Of a DNA stretch of 64,000 bases, positions 11,572 to 22,200 are shown piece by piece. The notes under the pieces are model-generated. The model had not been told where the DNA came from. It saw nothing but the letters and a program-made list of their open reading frames with translations, and made no database searches. Position numbers and translations under genes: made by a program. The stretch comes from Penium margaritaceum (taxonomy: Eukaryota; Streptophyta; Zygnematophyceae; Desmidiales; Peniaceae). The DNA lies in assembly GCA_023375785.1 (NCBI GenBank), contig SZWC01002438.1, positions 84,865 through 148,864 on the forward strand. Reading direction: 5' to 3'. Each line of letters opens with the position of its first letter. Positions within the stretch are counted from its first letter, which is position 1.

Positions 11572-12308
11572 TTGTAAGAACTGGAGGAGAGAGGAGCCTT
11601 GGTACAGAAAACATGTGGGACTAAAATGGCATCACTTGTCCTAAAGAATGGTCATTAAATAACTCAAAATTATGGAGTATATATAGAGCTAGAGCTTGGA
11701 CAAGTCAGCCCTCTCACAAGCCACACCACTTAGCCATGGAGGCTAAGACTCACAGACTAGAGTCCATAATCTCACACAAGAGAGGAAATCAGCTTAACAA
11801 TCAGGCTGACTACTCACACACGACCTAGAGAGCTAAATAATACTCTTATGGCACACTCCTAGTGATCACATAACCTACAATCCCATGGAGATTTGCAATG
11901 TGTCCATGGCTAGGACACAAGGATCTCACCTTACCTAAAAAGTAAGGAGAGGTACCTTTTTCCTAGTCAGCACACTCTGACAAGGCAACCCAAGAATCTA
12001 GGATCTTTTTGGATATTGCTCCTATCTGGTTTTGACCCTAGACCTCTTGCTTTTTTCTTTTCTCACGTTAAGGCCTGGGGCCATTGCACATGGTCTCCCA
12101 GATCTCGGTGCTCTATAACCCCTGCCTCTTGAAAAATTCATATCTCCCAATCTGATTGTTGGATCAACCTCAAACTTGGACCATAGACATTTTTCCACCT
12201 CATCTTTTGAATGGTGTTAAGGATTGACGATCGGAGAAGGCATCAGGTAGTTTCTTGGAAATTTCTCCTCTGGACCTGAAATAGAACTGAATGGCTTCTA
12301 TTCCAACA
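11572..12308 (-). repeat. A2 3' LTR
   Basis: Degenerate family A LTR in minus orientation. The right edge CCAACA (12308) is followed by the reverse of the family polypurine tract, GCAAAGTGCGAGAT on the minus strand. It is more diverged than A3, A5 or A6. Confidence 0.85.
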
Positions 12309-13158
12309 ATCTCGCACTTTGCCGCAGTCAGAGTGGGCTGAGTCTACATGCCTTTATGCTGAATTGCTACTTCTCACTAGTCACTGGCTTGGTATAAAAC
12401 TCAACAACCTGCTTAATGGTTGGAGTCAACTTCAGCTTGATGGTACCCTCCTACACCATATGCGTGATGAAGTAATATGCGATGTCAATGTGCTTAGTGC
12501 GTACATAGTGCTCAGGATTCTTGGTGAGTGCAATGTTGCTCTGGTTGTCGACGCGCATAGGAACTGGAACTGCTGCACTCCCACTCATCTCCGCCATGAG
12601 ACGATGAAGTCAAACTGCTTCCTTGGCTCCAAAGCAGAGACAGACGTACTCAGGTTCCATACTTGAGGTAGCCACGACCACCTGCCGCTTGCTGCACCAG
12701 CAGATGACTCCACCATTCATGAGGAACACATGTCCAGAAATGGATTTGCGGTCTTCAGGGTTTGAGGCCCAATCTGCGTCTGTATAGTCGATATTGTTGT
12801 CGTTCCCATTGTAGGTGATGCCGATGTTGATGGTTTTAGCAAGGTAGCATAAGATCTGCTTCACTGCCTTGTGGTGGTCAGGTCCGTGGTTCGCCATATG
12901 CTGGCTCACAGCGCTTACAGCTTGTGCAAGGTCCGGCCTTGTTGCCACCATCAGGTACATGAGACTTTTGATGGCGCTCTGGTTCTTCTGCCGCTCAGCT
13001 GCTACCGCTTCTCCATTTAACCTCACGAGGTATTGCAGCGTCTCCAGCCGCATGCTGATGGATTTGGCCTCTGCCATGCCGAACCGATTTCACACATCCT
13101 TCATGTAGCGGCTTTGCTTCATGGAGAGAGCGTGATTTGTAGTCATGCATGATCTAGA
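12309..13158 (-). pseudogene. A2 RNase H domain
   Basis: The 155-codon open part (12610-13077) begins MAEAKSISMRLETLQYLV and includes SLMYLMVATRPDLAQAVSAVSQHMAN, the RNase H Asp in YTDADWASNPEDRKSISGHVF and CSKRQVVVATSSMEPEY, where the second acidic residue is kept (TSSTEAEY in the family). The C-terminus (TKHIDIAYHFI equivalent, near 12480) lies in another frame. The preceding RT core is absent, so this is an isolated C-terminal domain. Confidence 0.85.
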
Positions 13159-13464
13159 TGTTGGAACAAGAGGAGAGAAAGAGCCTTGGAGTACCAAACA
13201 TGTGGGACTGAAAGGGCATCATTTGTGCTTAAGAATAGTTGTTGAATCACTCAAAATGATATTGTACATATAGAGCTAGAGCTTGGGCAAGTCAGCCCTC
13301 TCACAAGCAATACCAGTTAGCCATGGAGGCTAAGGCTTACACACTAGACTCCATAATCTCTCAAAAGAGAGGAAGTCAGCCTAGTAATCAGGCTGACAAC
13401 TCACACACAATCTAGCAAGCTAGAAAATGCTCTCATGGCATACTCGTCATACTCACATAACCCA
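13159..13464 (-). repeat. A2 5' LTR, part 1
   Basis: First 306 bp, in plus coordinates, of the minus-strand LTR, from TGTTGGAAC to the A3 insertion. It is joined directly to RNase H coding with no primer-binding site between. Confidence 0.85.
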
Positions 13465-14204
13465 TGTCGGGAAAGGAGCCATCCGGCTCAGTTTCAGGTC
13501 CACAGGAGCAAGTTCCAGGAAAGTACCAGATGCCTGCTCCGATCGTCAATCCAACTTCACCATTGGAAGGATCAAGTGGCAAAATGTCCACGGTCCAAGT
13601 TTGAGGCCGATCCAACGGTCGGATTGGGAGATATGAATTTTCGTAGTTTCCGGGGTCATCGACCGTCGATATCCGGGTGACCATGGGCGATGGCTCCATG
13701 CCTTAGCCTGAGAAAAGAAAAAAGGCAAGAGGTCCAGGGTCAAGACCTGATGGGAGAAATATCCAAAAAAGGTCATTGGTCTTAGGATTGCCTTGTCAGA
13801 GTGTGCTGACTAGGATAAAGGTACCTCTCCTTACTTTTTAGGTGAGGTGAGATCTTTGTGTGCTAGCCATGGACACATGGCGATTCTCCATGGGTTTGTG
13901 GGTTATGTGACCACTAGGAGTGTACCATGAGAGCATTCTCTAGCTCTCTAGGTCGTGTGTGAGTGGTTAGCCTGATTACTAGGCTGATTTCCTCCCTTGT
14001 GTCAGATTATGGACTCTAGTGTGTGAGCCTTAGCCTCCATGGCTAAGTGGTGTGGCTTGTGAGAGGGCTGACTTGCCTAAGCTCTAGCTCTATGTGTACT
14101 CCATCATTTTGAGTGATTGAACAACCATTCTTCAGCACAAGTGATGTCCTTCCAATCACACATGCTCGCTGCTTCAAGGCTCCCTCTCTCCTCAAGTTTC
14201 AACA
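13465..14204 (+). repeat. A3 5' LTR
   Basis: 740-bp LTR starting TGTCGGGAAAGG (family TGTTGGG) and ending TTTCAACA. In a 165-base sample it differs from the 3' LTR at about nine positions by eye, so the insertion is moderately recent. The TATA-like CTATGTGTA in the downstream third corresponds to CTATATGTA in sister LTRs. Confidence 0.93.
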
Positions 14205-14206
14205 TT

Positions 14207-14218
14207 TGGTATCAGAGC
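14207..14218 (+). promoter_or_regulatory. A3 primer-binding site
   Basis: TGGTATCAGAGC two bases after the LTR, complementary to the 3' end of initiator tRNA-Met. Confidence 0.94.
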
Positions 14219-14846
14219 CAGGTTCTGCCACTTCCAGCCAGCACAGGCCATCACTTTGGGAATGACGGGTTGGGATGAAACCTTCAGCAGATTTGAAGAT
14301 CAACCATTCGATCTGTAATTTCAAGAGACAACCTTTCCAACGAGCCTAAAATTGTGAAGATCCAACGGTCGGATTGAGAGTTATGCTCAAAACGAGGTCG
14401 GCCAGGGCTACACTCTTCTCTATGAGTAAGAATGTCGCCTTGTGATGACCATAACTCTCTTGTTTCTTTGTCAAATGTAAAACACATGAGAATTGTAGTA
14501 TTTTTCCTAAGCTTTCCATTGGTGCAAAAATATTTGCATTCTATCGATTCGTTTGGGAGAAACGCCGTTTACAAGTTGGCTGGTCTGAGTTGGAGTAGGA
14601 GCAGAAGCATACCCTGTTTTCAAGAGGGCATAACTTTTGAAATCCCCTGTTGATGACCCTGTTTTATGGGATGATCTGAAAGGTTTTGAGCTGAATTTTC
14701 CAGTGGTGGGCTCAAGTTTTCAAAATTCCGAGTCTGCTGGCGTCTACAGTCCATTTTCTGTCAGACAGATTTCTGGCAGAAACAGCAGCAGAAGCAGGGG
14801 TGGCGTCTCCATCCAAGGACAGCGCTGAGCATCACCAAGGCTCAAA

Positions 14847-15463
14847 ATGGCAGCAGCTGGCGTTGTGACAGCAGCCCAGCCTTTGGAGAGGCTGGAGGGA
14901 CGTGCCAACTTCACGTTTTGGAAGATCCGTACCCGCCTCCTTTTGGAGGAGAAGAGCTTGTGGGAGGTGGTGAGCGGCGACGAGCCGGCTCCAGTACCAC
15001 AGGGAAAAGGCATCACCGCAACGCAGGTGGTGGCGGCGAAGACGCCGCAAAAGGGTGCAGCTGATGCGGGTTCTTCTGCAGCTGTACCAGCGACATATGA
15101 GGAATGGAAGAAGAAGGACAGCCAAGCCTATAGGTTGCTTGTCAACACCATCTCCAACCCGCATCTTCAGTACGTGAATGACAAGGCTACTGCAAAGGAG
15201 GGATGGGACACGTTGTGCAAGAAGTATGAGAGCAAGGATCTTGCATTCCTCATGCTTTTGGAGGAAAAGATGATGGCGCTGAAAATGCAGGGTGGTGAAG
15301 GGATGGAGGCGTATCTGGACAGGGCAAAAGAGCTGGCGAAGCAGCTGAGAGCGGCCGGCAACCCTGTGGAAGAGACGCGCTTCATCCTCCTCTTGCTGAG
15401 GAGACTCCCAACCAGCTACGACACGGTGCGAGAGACGCTGGAGTGCCAGCCAACTCTCGACCT
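14847..15463 (+). pseudogene. A3 gag N-terminal part
   Basis: 205 codons open from ATG at 14847 (MAAAGVVTAAQPLERLEG) to the sequence gap. It covers the capsid-like gag region: FWKIRTRLLLEEKSLWEVV, a Pro/Ala-rich spacer, WKKKDSQAYRLLVNTISN, GWDTLCKKYESKD, RFILLLLRRLP and ETLECQPTLD. No stop lies in this part. The knuckle and linker follow the gap at 15808 onward. Confidence 0.88.
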
Positions 15464-15759
15464 NNNNNNNNNNNNNNNNNNNNNNNNNNNNNNNNNNNNN
15501 NNNNNNNNNNNNNNNNNNNNNNNNNNNNNNNNNNNNNNNNNNNNNNNNNNNNNNNNNNNNNNNNNNNNNNNNNNNNNNNNNNNNNNNNNNNNNNNNNNNN
15601 NNNNNNNNNNNNNNNNNNNNNNNNNNNNNNNNNNNNNNNNNNNNNNNNNNNNNNNNNNNNNNNNNNNNNNNNNNNNNNNNNNNNNNNNNNNNNNNNNNNN
15701 NNNNNNNNNNNNNNNNNNNNNNNNNNNNNNNNNNNNNNNNNNNNNNNNNNNNNNNNNNN
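15464..15759. other. Assembly gap of 296 N
   Basis: Run of Ns in A3 gag between the capsid region and the zinc knuckle. The homologous interval in A5 (about 41081-41189) is only about 109 bp, so the gap length does not reflect a typical copy. Confidence 0.99.
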
Positions 15760-15975
15760 CAGCAGCAGCAGCAGTCCGGGCAGCAGAGAGGCAAGAAGAA
15801 GGGCAAGTGCCACTATTGCCAGAAAGAGGGGCACTACAAGAAAGAGTGCTTCAAGTTCAAGAGGGACCAGAAGGAGCAGCAGCAGCAGCAGGAGCAAAAG
15901 CAGCAATCTCCACAGCAACAGCAGCAACAGTCACAGCAAGGCCAGCAGCAGTAGCACCAGCAGAACTAGACTGGC
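15760..15975 (+). pseudogene. A3 zinc knuckle and polyglutamine linker
   Basis: After the gap the gag-pol frame reads a CAG run, GKKKGK and a perfect CCHC knuckle, CHYCQKEGHYKKEC (15808-15849). A linker of mostly CAG/CAA codons follows (about 15868-15965). Two in-frame TAG codons (15952-15954 and 15967-15969) stand where the linker has CAG in sister copies. The linker joins gag to protease without a frame change, so family A uses a single polyprotein. Confidence 0.85.
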
Positions 15976-16489
15976 GTGTGCCATTTTGGCAATATGAACG
16001 TTGCCAAGGAGGTGCGCGACTACCATTTCATGGCGAAGTCTGACATGTCGCAGAAGGAAAAGGTGGATCTCGCGTGGTACAAGGACTTGGGGTGTACCAA
16101 GAGTCTGATGCACCACAAGGAGTGGTTCACGCAGCTGCTCTCCATTCCCTCCCGTCCGATTGCTTTGGGTGATGATCCGGTGGTGTATGCTGAGGGGATT
16201 GGGATTGTGGAGATGTGGTTGGAGACCCCGCGTGGCATTGAAGTGGGAGTTTTCCATGGCGTGTTGTATGTACCTGATGCTGCGTTCAACCTTCTCTCAG
16301 TGTCCTCTCTCACCAACACAGGACTACACATTGTTTTTTACGATGATTATGGCTACATCCTGAACAAGGAAACAGGAGAGGAGTTGGCCAAGTTGGTGAA
16401 GGAGGGCGACATGTACCGCCTGCTGGGGACGACCAAGATCCCGCATGAGCAGAGTCTTGCAGCAGTGGTGCAGGCGACAGATGGCGAGA
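15976..16489 (+). pseudogene. A3 protease
   Basis: Open from 15976 (MCHFGNMNVAKEV). The protease active site reads Asp-Leu-Gly (WYKDLGC, 16084-16092) instead of Asp-Ser-Gly; one C-to-T change (TCG to TTG) explains it and probably inactivates the enzyme. The flap and C-terminal part (VVYAEGIGIVEMWLETPRG, VPDAAFNLLSVSSL) are intact. It continues in frame into the GAG-pre-integrase and integrase regions. Confidence 0.87.
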
Positions 16490-17640
16490 TCTGGCATGCG
16501 CGCTACGGCCACATCGGCATGCGCGCCTTGCAGCAACTTCAAGCAAAGCAGATGGTACGTGACCTGCCTACCATCTCTAACTTTGAGCAGCACTTATGCA
16601 TCGGCTGTTTGGAGGGGAAGCAGCATCGTGGGGCGTTCTCTAGAGCAGGGGAGCATGCAAAAGAGGTGTTGGAGCTGGTCCACACGGACTTGTGCGGACC
16701 GATGCAGACCCAGAGCTTTGGAGGCTCTAGGTATTTTATCACCTTTATTGATGATTTCAGCCGTTACACTGCTGTGTACTTCCTTTCCTCCAAGGACCAG
16801 TGCTTTGACAGGTTCAAGGAGTTCAAGGCCATGGTGGAGAACCAGACTGGCAAGAAGATCAAGGTGCTGCGCAGCGATCGCGGTGGAGAATACCTAAGCA
16901 AGGAGTTCCAGGACTACCTCGCAGTAGCTGGCATCAAGGCGCAGCGTACCGCGCCGTACTCGCCGCAGTAAAACGGGGTAGCAGAACGCGCCAACCGTAC
17001 CATTGTGGAGTCGGCGCGCTCCATGCTGCACGCGGCCCGGCTGACCTACGACTTCTGGGCGGAAGCCGTGAGCACAGCGGTCTACATCAAGAACCGCAGT
17101 CCAACCAAGGCCCTAGAGCAGATGACGCCGTACGAGGCGTGGTTTGGCAAGAAGCCGAGCGTGGGTCATCTTCGCGCATTTGGCAGCTTGGCGCACATGC
17201 ACGTGCCAAAGGAGAAGCGGCAAAAGTGGGACGCGAAGAGTGCGCAGATGCTGATGATTGGCTACGACGTGGCAAGCAAGGCGTATCGCCTCTACGAGAG
17301 GGATACAGGCCACGTCATCATCTCCAGGGATGTCGTCTTCAACGAGAGCAACGTCATCGGCACCAACATTGTGTGTGAAGAGGCAGTAGAACCAGCAGCT
17401 GACGAGACAGTGGGAGCAGAAACTCTTCCCGACCCAGTTTCTCCCAATCCTTCCTCTACTGTGACAGTGGGAGAATCACTATACTCTCCCATGTCTAATG
17501 TTGCAGATAGAGCAGCCTCATCGGCATAAGCAGAGGAGGGAGTTGTAGCACCACCAGCAGCAGCAGTTGTGCCAGCAGCACCGCGCCAGCCGCCCGGTAA
17601 CACTCCAGCATAAGGTCGCAGGTACCCTCTTAGGGTGCGT
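16490..17640 (+). pseudogene. A3 integrase
   Basis: The HHCC zinc domain is complete (WHARYGHIGM ... CIGCLEGKQH). The catalytic core has Asp in VHTDLCGPMQ, Asp in RSDRGGEYLS and Glu in GVAERANRT. The reading frame stops at 16969-16971 (TCA to TAA relative to A5), just before the NGVAERAN block, and reopens at 17005. A second stop at 17527 truncates the Ser/Asp-rich C-terminal region. SDRGGEY replaces the usual SDNGGEY. Confidence 0.87.
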
Positions 17641-18660
17641 TACAAGCCTGGTGAGCGTGGCCATTTCTGGATGCTGTAGAAACCAGAACAGATGAACGTC
17701 GCAGTTGTAGCAGATTCAGATGAGCAAACGTCATACAAGGAGGCCATGGCTGCACTGGATGCAGCAGATTGGGTGCAAGCCGTGCAGCAGGATGTACAGT
17801 CGCAGCTGGACAACGGCACGTGGGAGCTGACTGAGCGTCCACCAGGACGTAAGGTGATCAAGTGCAAGTGGGTGTTCAAGAAGAAGCGGGGAGCAGATGG
17901 TAACCTGGAAAAGTACAACGTGAGGCTGGTCGCCAAGGGCTACTCGCAGCAAGAGGGCATCGACTATACAGAAACTTTTGCCCTTGTTGCAAAGTTTGCC
18001 TGTGTGCGCACACTCCTCTCTTATGCAGCAGCTGAGGACTTCCAGGTTCACCACATGGATGTCAAGAAGGCATTCTTGAATGGTGACTTGGAGGAGGAGA
18101 TCTACATGGAGCAGTCGAAGGGGTTCGTCATGGATGGCCAGGAGCACCTGGTCTGCAAGTTGCAGAAGTCGCTATACGGCCTGAAGCAAGCGTCGCGTGC
18201 TTGGGACCAGAAGTTGGATGCGGCGTTGCAGTGCATGGGGTTTGAGCGCAGCGAGTGTAACTACAGCGTGTATCGCTGGCAGCATGAGCATGAGATCCTC
18301 ATCATCATTGTCTATGTGGATGACATGCTCCTCCTTTCCAACAGCATGTCTGCACTACAGGAGTTCAAGGAAGCCATGCAAGAGCGCTTCCAAATGTCTG
18401 ATCTCGGCAAGGCATCATACTTCCTCGGTATCCAGATCACGCGTGACCGCAAGTCACACTCTCTCTCGCTACAGTAGAGCCGCTACATCAAGGATGTTTT
18501 ACAGCGGTTTGGCATGGCAGAGGCAAAATCCATCGGCACGCCGCTAGAGACGCGGTAGTACCTCGTGAGCTTCAATGGAGAAGCAAATGCAGCTGAGCGG
18601 CAGAAGTACTAAAGCGCCGTCGGCAGTCTCATGTAACTGATGGTGGCAACCAGGCCGGAC
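17641..18660 (+). pseudogene. A3 reverse transcriptase
   Basis: Largest open part is 17692-18477 (261 codons). It begins at the RVT_2 start (VADSDEQTSYKEAMAALDAADWVQAV), has VIKCKWVFKKKRGADGNLEKYN, HHMDVKKAFLNGDLEEEIYMEQ, YGLKQASRAW and the catalytic YVDDM at 18313-18327 with both Asp. A TAG at 18475 (CAG in A6) ends it. Further stops at 18556 and 18610 break the thumb region. It converts element RNA to cDNA in intact relatives. Confidence 0.88.
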
Positions 18661-19265
18661 CTCGCATAGGCTGTGAGCGTTGTGAGCCAGCACATGGCTA
18701 ATCCCGGACCGGAGCACCAGAAGACAGTGAAGCGGATCTTCCGTTACCTTGCTAGAACCATCAACATCGGCATCACCTACAATGGCAATGACAACAGCAT
18801 CATCGGCTACACAGATGAGATTGGGCTTCAAACCCTTAGGATCGTAAGTGCATCTCTGGACATGTGTTCCTCATGAATGGTGGAGCCATCAGCTGGTGCA
18901 GCAAGCGGCAGGTGGTCGTGGCCATCTCGAGTACAGAAGCTGAGTACGTATCTCTCATTTTTAGAGCCAAGGAAGCAGTTTGGCTCCAACGTCTCATGGT
19001 AGAGATGAGTGGGAGTGCAGCAGTTCCAGTTCCTGTGCGCGTCGACAACCAGAGCGCAATCGCACTCGCCAAGAATCATGAGCACCATGCACGCACCAAA
19101 CACATTGATATCGCATATCATTTCATCAGGCACATGGTGCAGGAGGGTGCTATCAAGCTGGAGTTTACTCCAACCAGCAAGCAGGTCGTTGATTTCTGCA
19201 CCAAGCCAATGACCCGTGAGAAGTAGCAGTTCTGCATGAAGGCATGTGGACTCAGCCCACTCTGA
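18661..19265 (+). pseudogene. A3 RNase H
   Basis: Readable in two frames. 18673-18830 includes IGYTDE, where a small deletion destroys the DADWAS motif and shifts the frame. 18864-19226 carries FLMNGGAISWCSKRQVVVAISSTEAEY, the third acidic block VRVDNQSAIALAKN and TKHIDIAYHFI. A TAG at 19224 (CAG in A6) precedes the normal terminus CGLSPL. Confidence 0.86.
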
Positions 19266-19272
19266 CTGCGGC

Positions 19273-19283
19273 AAAGTGGGAGA
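19273..19283 (+). promoter_or_regulatory. A3 polypurine tract
   Basis: AAAGTGGGAGA one base upstream of the 3' LTR, the plus-strand primer. It is identical in A5 (44755-44765) and AAAGTGGAAGA in A6 (63442-63452). Confidence 0.88.
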
Positions 19284-19284
19284 T

Positions 19285-20023
19285 TGTTGGGAAAGGAGCC
19301 ATCCGGCTCAGTTTCAGGTCCACAGGAGCAAGTTCGAGGAAAGTACCAGATGCCTGCTCTGATCGTCAATCCAACTTCACCATTGGAAAGATCAGGTGGC
19401 AAAATGTCTACGGTCCAAGTTTGAGGGCGATCCAATAGTCGGATTGGGAGATATGAATTTTCGTAGTTTCCGGGGTCATCGACCGTCGATATCCGGGTGA
19501 CCATGGGCGATGGCTCCATGCCTTAGACTGAGAAAAGAAAAAGGCAAGAGGTCCAGGGTCAAGACCTGATGGGAGAAATATCCAAAAAAGGTCCTTGGTG
19601 TTAGGATTGCCTTGTCAGAGTGTGCTGACTAGGATAAAGGTACCTCTCCTTACTTTTTAGGTGAGGTGAGATCTTTGTGTGCTAGCCATGGACACATGGG
19701 GATTCTCCATGGGTTTATGGGCTATGTGACCACTAGGAGTGTGCCATGAGAGCATTATCTAGCTCTCTAGGTCGTGTGGGAGTGGTCAGCCTGATCACTA
19801 GGCTGATTTCCTCCCTTGTGTGAGATTATGGACTCTAGTATGTGAGCCTTAGCCTCCATGGCTAAGTGGTGTGGCTTGTGAGAGGGCTGACTTGCCCAAG
19901 CTCTAGCTCTATATGTACTCCATCATTTTGAGTGATTGAACAACCATTCTTCAGCACAAGTGATGCCCTTCTAATCACACATGCTCGCTGCTCCAAGGCT
20001 CCCTCCCTCCTCAAGTTTCAACA
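19285..20023 (+). repeat. A3 3' LTR
   Basis: 739-bp LTR TGTTGGG...CAACA. The TATA-like CTATATGTA is at 19909-19917. It is followed by the ACCCA duplication. Confidence 0.93.
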
Positions 20024-20028
20024 ACCCA

Positions 20029-20184
20029 CAATCTCATGGAGAATCGCCATGTGTCAATGGCTAGCACACAAGGATCTCACCTCACCTAAAAAGTAAATAA
20101 AGGTTCCTTTTTCCTAGTCAGCACACTCTGACAAGGCAACTCAAGAATCTATGTTCGTTTTGGATATTTCTCCCATCAGGTCTT
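20029..20184 (-). repeat. A2 5' LTR, part 2
   Basis: Continues part 1 in register after the A3 target duplication (CACAATCTCATGGAGAATCG onward). It ends abruptly where the B2 LTR begins at 20185; about 280 bp of the LTR is missing. Confidence 0.85.
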
Positions 20185-20955
20185 TGTTGACCTCATTTGC
20201 TCCTTGTCCATGGTTGATATTTGGACAGGCACATGACTGACTAGGCATGTACTGCTCCCTTGGAGTAGGTCTCCTAAGTCTGGTGGAGATAAACAAGGTA
20301 TGCACTGCTCCTTTGGAGCAAGTTCCCTTGGTCTCATCTGGATAGTATAGCCAGCAAACATTACCTAGGACAACTCCTTGTGGCTTTGACATTCTGCAGT
20401 TAGTCTCTGGAGCAAGAGGTCACTGGGTCAAATCCCACCCTAGTGACTAATTTTCTTTGTGATCAAAAGGGGGACAAGAAGGTTCCGAGATACATCTTAA
20501 AACATTCCAAGATCCATTCTGGTGGCTGGCGCCACTTGGCGGTCACAAAAAGCTCCATGTAGGCTGGGGAGATGACGGAATCGAGATTGCCTCAAAAGTG
20601 GCTCATCCAAGAAACCACTGCGTGCCTAGGCTAGAGGCTGGCTGTAGGACCATAAGAACCTGTCCGTTACCTGTCATTGAGTACAGTTCTTACCTTAGAG
20701 ACTACTCATAGAGTTGTCCACCACAGGCAGACACTAAAGAACCATTGGTTGGTCTAAGCCCCAGGAGTTCACTCCCCGCACAAAAATGACCATGTGTTAA
20801 GGACATAGTGCAAGGAAGTGATTGCTATGAACTGCTCAAAGTTGAGCCTTGGTTCTGAGGGTGATATCATCTCTTGGTTACAATACTAAGAGCGATCGGC
20901 GGGAACCATTGTGTTGGAACCCGTTTTCTAGACCGTCGCCTCAGGCAGGTTGATA
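20185..20955 (+). repeat. B2 5' LTR
   Basis: 771-bp LTR from TGTTGACCTCATTTG to TTGATA (family end TTGACA). Co-linear with the B1, B3 and minus-strand B LTRs. Confidence 0.9.
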
Positions 20956-20958
20956 AAG

Positions 20959-20972
20959 GGTTATGGACCCAC
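20959..20972 (+). promoter_or_regulatory. B2 primer-binding site, half-tRNA type
   Basis: GGTTATGGACCCAC three bases after the LTR. It is one mismatch from GGTTATGGGCCCAC, the complement of the anticodon stem-loop region of initiator tRNA-Met. Confidence 0.85.
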
Positions 20973-21023
20973 ACTGACTAGTTGTAAGGCACGCTTCTGT
21001 GCACTCTTGCGCTCTCTTTGTAT

Positions 21024-21075
21024 TGCAGCACGCATCAGCTCCATCAGCTCCATCTGCTCCATCTGCTCCATTAGC
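21024..21075 (+). repeat. 9-bp tandem repeat in B2 leader
   Basis: About five copies of a 9-mer (CATCAGCTC / CATCTGCTC / CATTAGCTC) in the untranslated leader. A shorter, decayed version is in the B3 leader (about 25836-25880) and in E1. Confidence 0.65.
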
Positions 21076-21336
21076 TCCAACGGGGGGTGCTGGCACTTAG
21101 CGAACGAGGGCCATGGATAAGCTCTGCCCTTGGAGGTATGACCCCTGGGTCCTAACCAAGATAAAATCTGCTGTTCGAGGCACAACCCTGGGTTTGCTAA
21201 TGTGCGTTATTCTCTGTTTCTAGCTGATCAATGGCTAAGGGGTAAGCGATGGATCTGCACCTTCTAAACCGGTAGCAGACAACTGTCTACATCAGCCTAC
21301 ATCGGCCTCAATGAAGCAGAGAAGCAGAGACGTAGT

Positions 21337-22200
21337 TTGACGACACCCGCGACGCTCACTCTCGAACAGGTCAATGGTGGGATGTCAGAGTTCACAGGGT
21401 TTGGATTTCCCTTATGGAGATGGCAAATTGAGATTGTCATGAGGGTGCGTGGGTACTTGAAGATATTCCTTGGAGAAGAGGTTGAACCTCTAAAAATAAA
21501 TCCTGGATATGAAGCGTTGAGTATCAAAACTGACATGGCGCTTTGTGATTCTTGTGACATCAGTGCATGAGTCAGAGCATGTCCACCTGGAAGGTATCAC
21601 ACATGCATCAAATGCTTATGAGAAGCTTGCACGTGTACACCAATCAACGGCTCTTGCAAATCACCTCTTCATCCTTCAAAAGCTGATTTTGATGAGGGTG
21701 AGCGAGGGAGAGTCGATTCTGGACTTTCTCTTGTAGTTTCAAGGACTGCTGCAGCAAGTGACCTAAATGAACTGGGAAATCGACACCAACATGCAGGCCA
21801 TGATCCTCCTCATGGTGCTACGTGAAAGCTGGGATCCTCTGATCATCGTCTTTAGCGGTTGGAAGGAGGAGGATTTGACGTATGAGGTAGTGTCCGAGTA
21901 CATACGCAATGAGACCATGCGTCGCAGCGGTAGTGAGGCTAACATTTCAGCCTATGCATCATAGTACGGTGGTCGTGGCAACAACATCTCTACTGATCAG
22001 AGCAGCAGCGGAAGCAATGGCGGTGGAAGAAAAGGCAATGGTGGCGGTGGAAAGAGTTCAAAGCGTCCTGGGAAGTACCATAACTGTGGCAAGCCTGGGC
22101 ATTGGGAACGGGAGTGCAAGGCTCCCAAGAAGGAAGACGGAGATCATGGTGGTAGATGTGAGGGCAAAGGAAAGGGTAAGAAGGAGTTGACAAACATGAT
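21337..22200 (+). pseudogene. B2 gag
   Basis: Gag readable in pieces: LEQVNGGMSEFTGFGFPLWRWQIEIVMRVRGYLKIFL (21360-21480), then another frame with YEKLARVHQSTALANHLFILQKLILMRVSEGESILDFLL (21610-21736) and NMQAMILLMVLRESWDPLIIVFSGWKEEDLTYEVVSEYIRNE (21780-21930). A Gly-rich stretch leads to the zinc knuckle at 22076-22117, where the first Cys is Tyr (YHNCGKPGHWEREC). Frames shift at least three times. Confidence 0.83.

Larger units (their letters stand above)
13460..20028 (+). mobile_element. Copia retrotransposon A3, complete with TSD
   Basis: Plus-strand family A element (13465-20023) flanked by the perfect 5-bp duplication ACCCA (13460-13464 and 20024-20028). Both LTRs, primer site, a 640-bp untranslated leader (14205-14846), gag-pol and polypurine tract are present. 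It is inserted head to head into the A2 LTR. A 296-base N run falls in gag. Stops and frameshifts in gag-pol make it non-autonomous. Confidence 0.95.
11572..20184 (-). mobile_element. Copia retrotransposon A2, deletion derivative split by A3
   Basis: Minus-strand family A copy made of a 3' LTR (11572-12308), RNase H only (12309-13158) and a 5' LTR that is interrupted (13159-13464, resuming 20029-20184). Primer site, leader, gag, protease, integrase and RT are absent. The internal junction coincides with the LTR edge (13159). The 5' LTR was hit by A3 in the opposite orientation and is cut at 20185 by the B2 LTR. Confidence 0.87.

Noticed and set aside
14832-16043. Long open frames crossing the N run on both strands
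   Set aside because: They exist only because N codons do not read as stops; the true gag-pol frame differs on the two sides of the gap.
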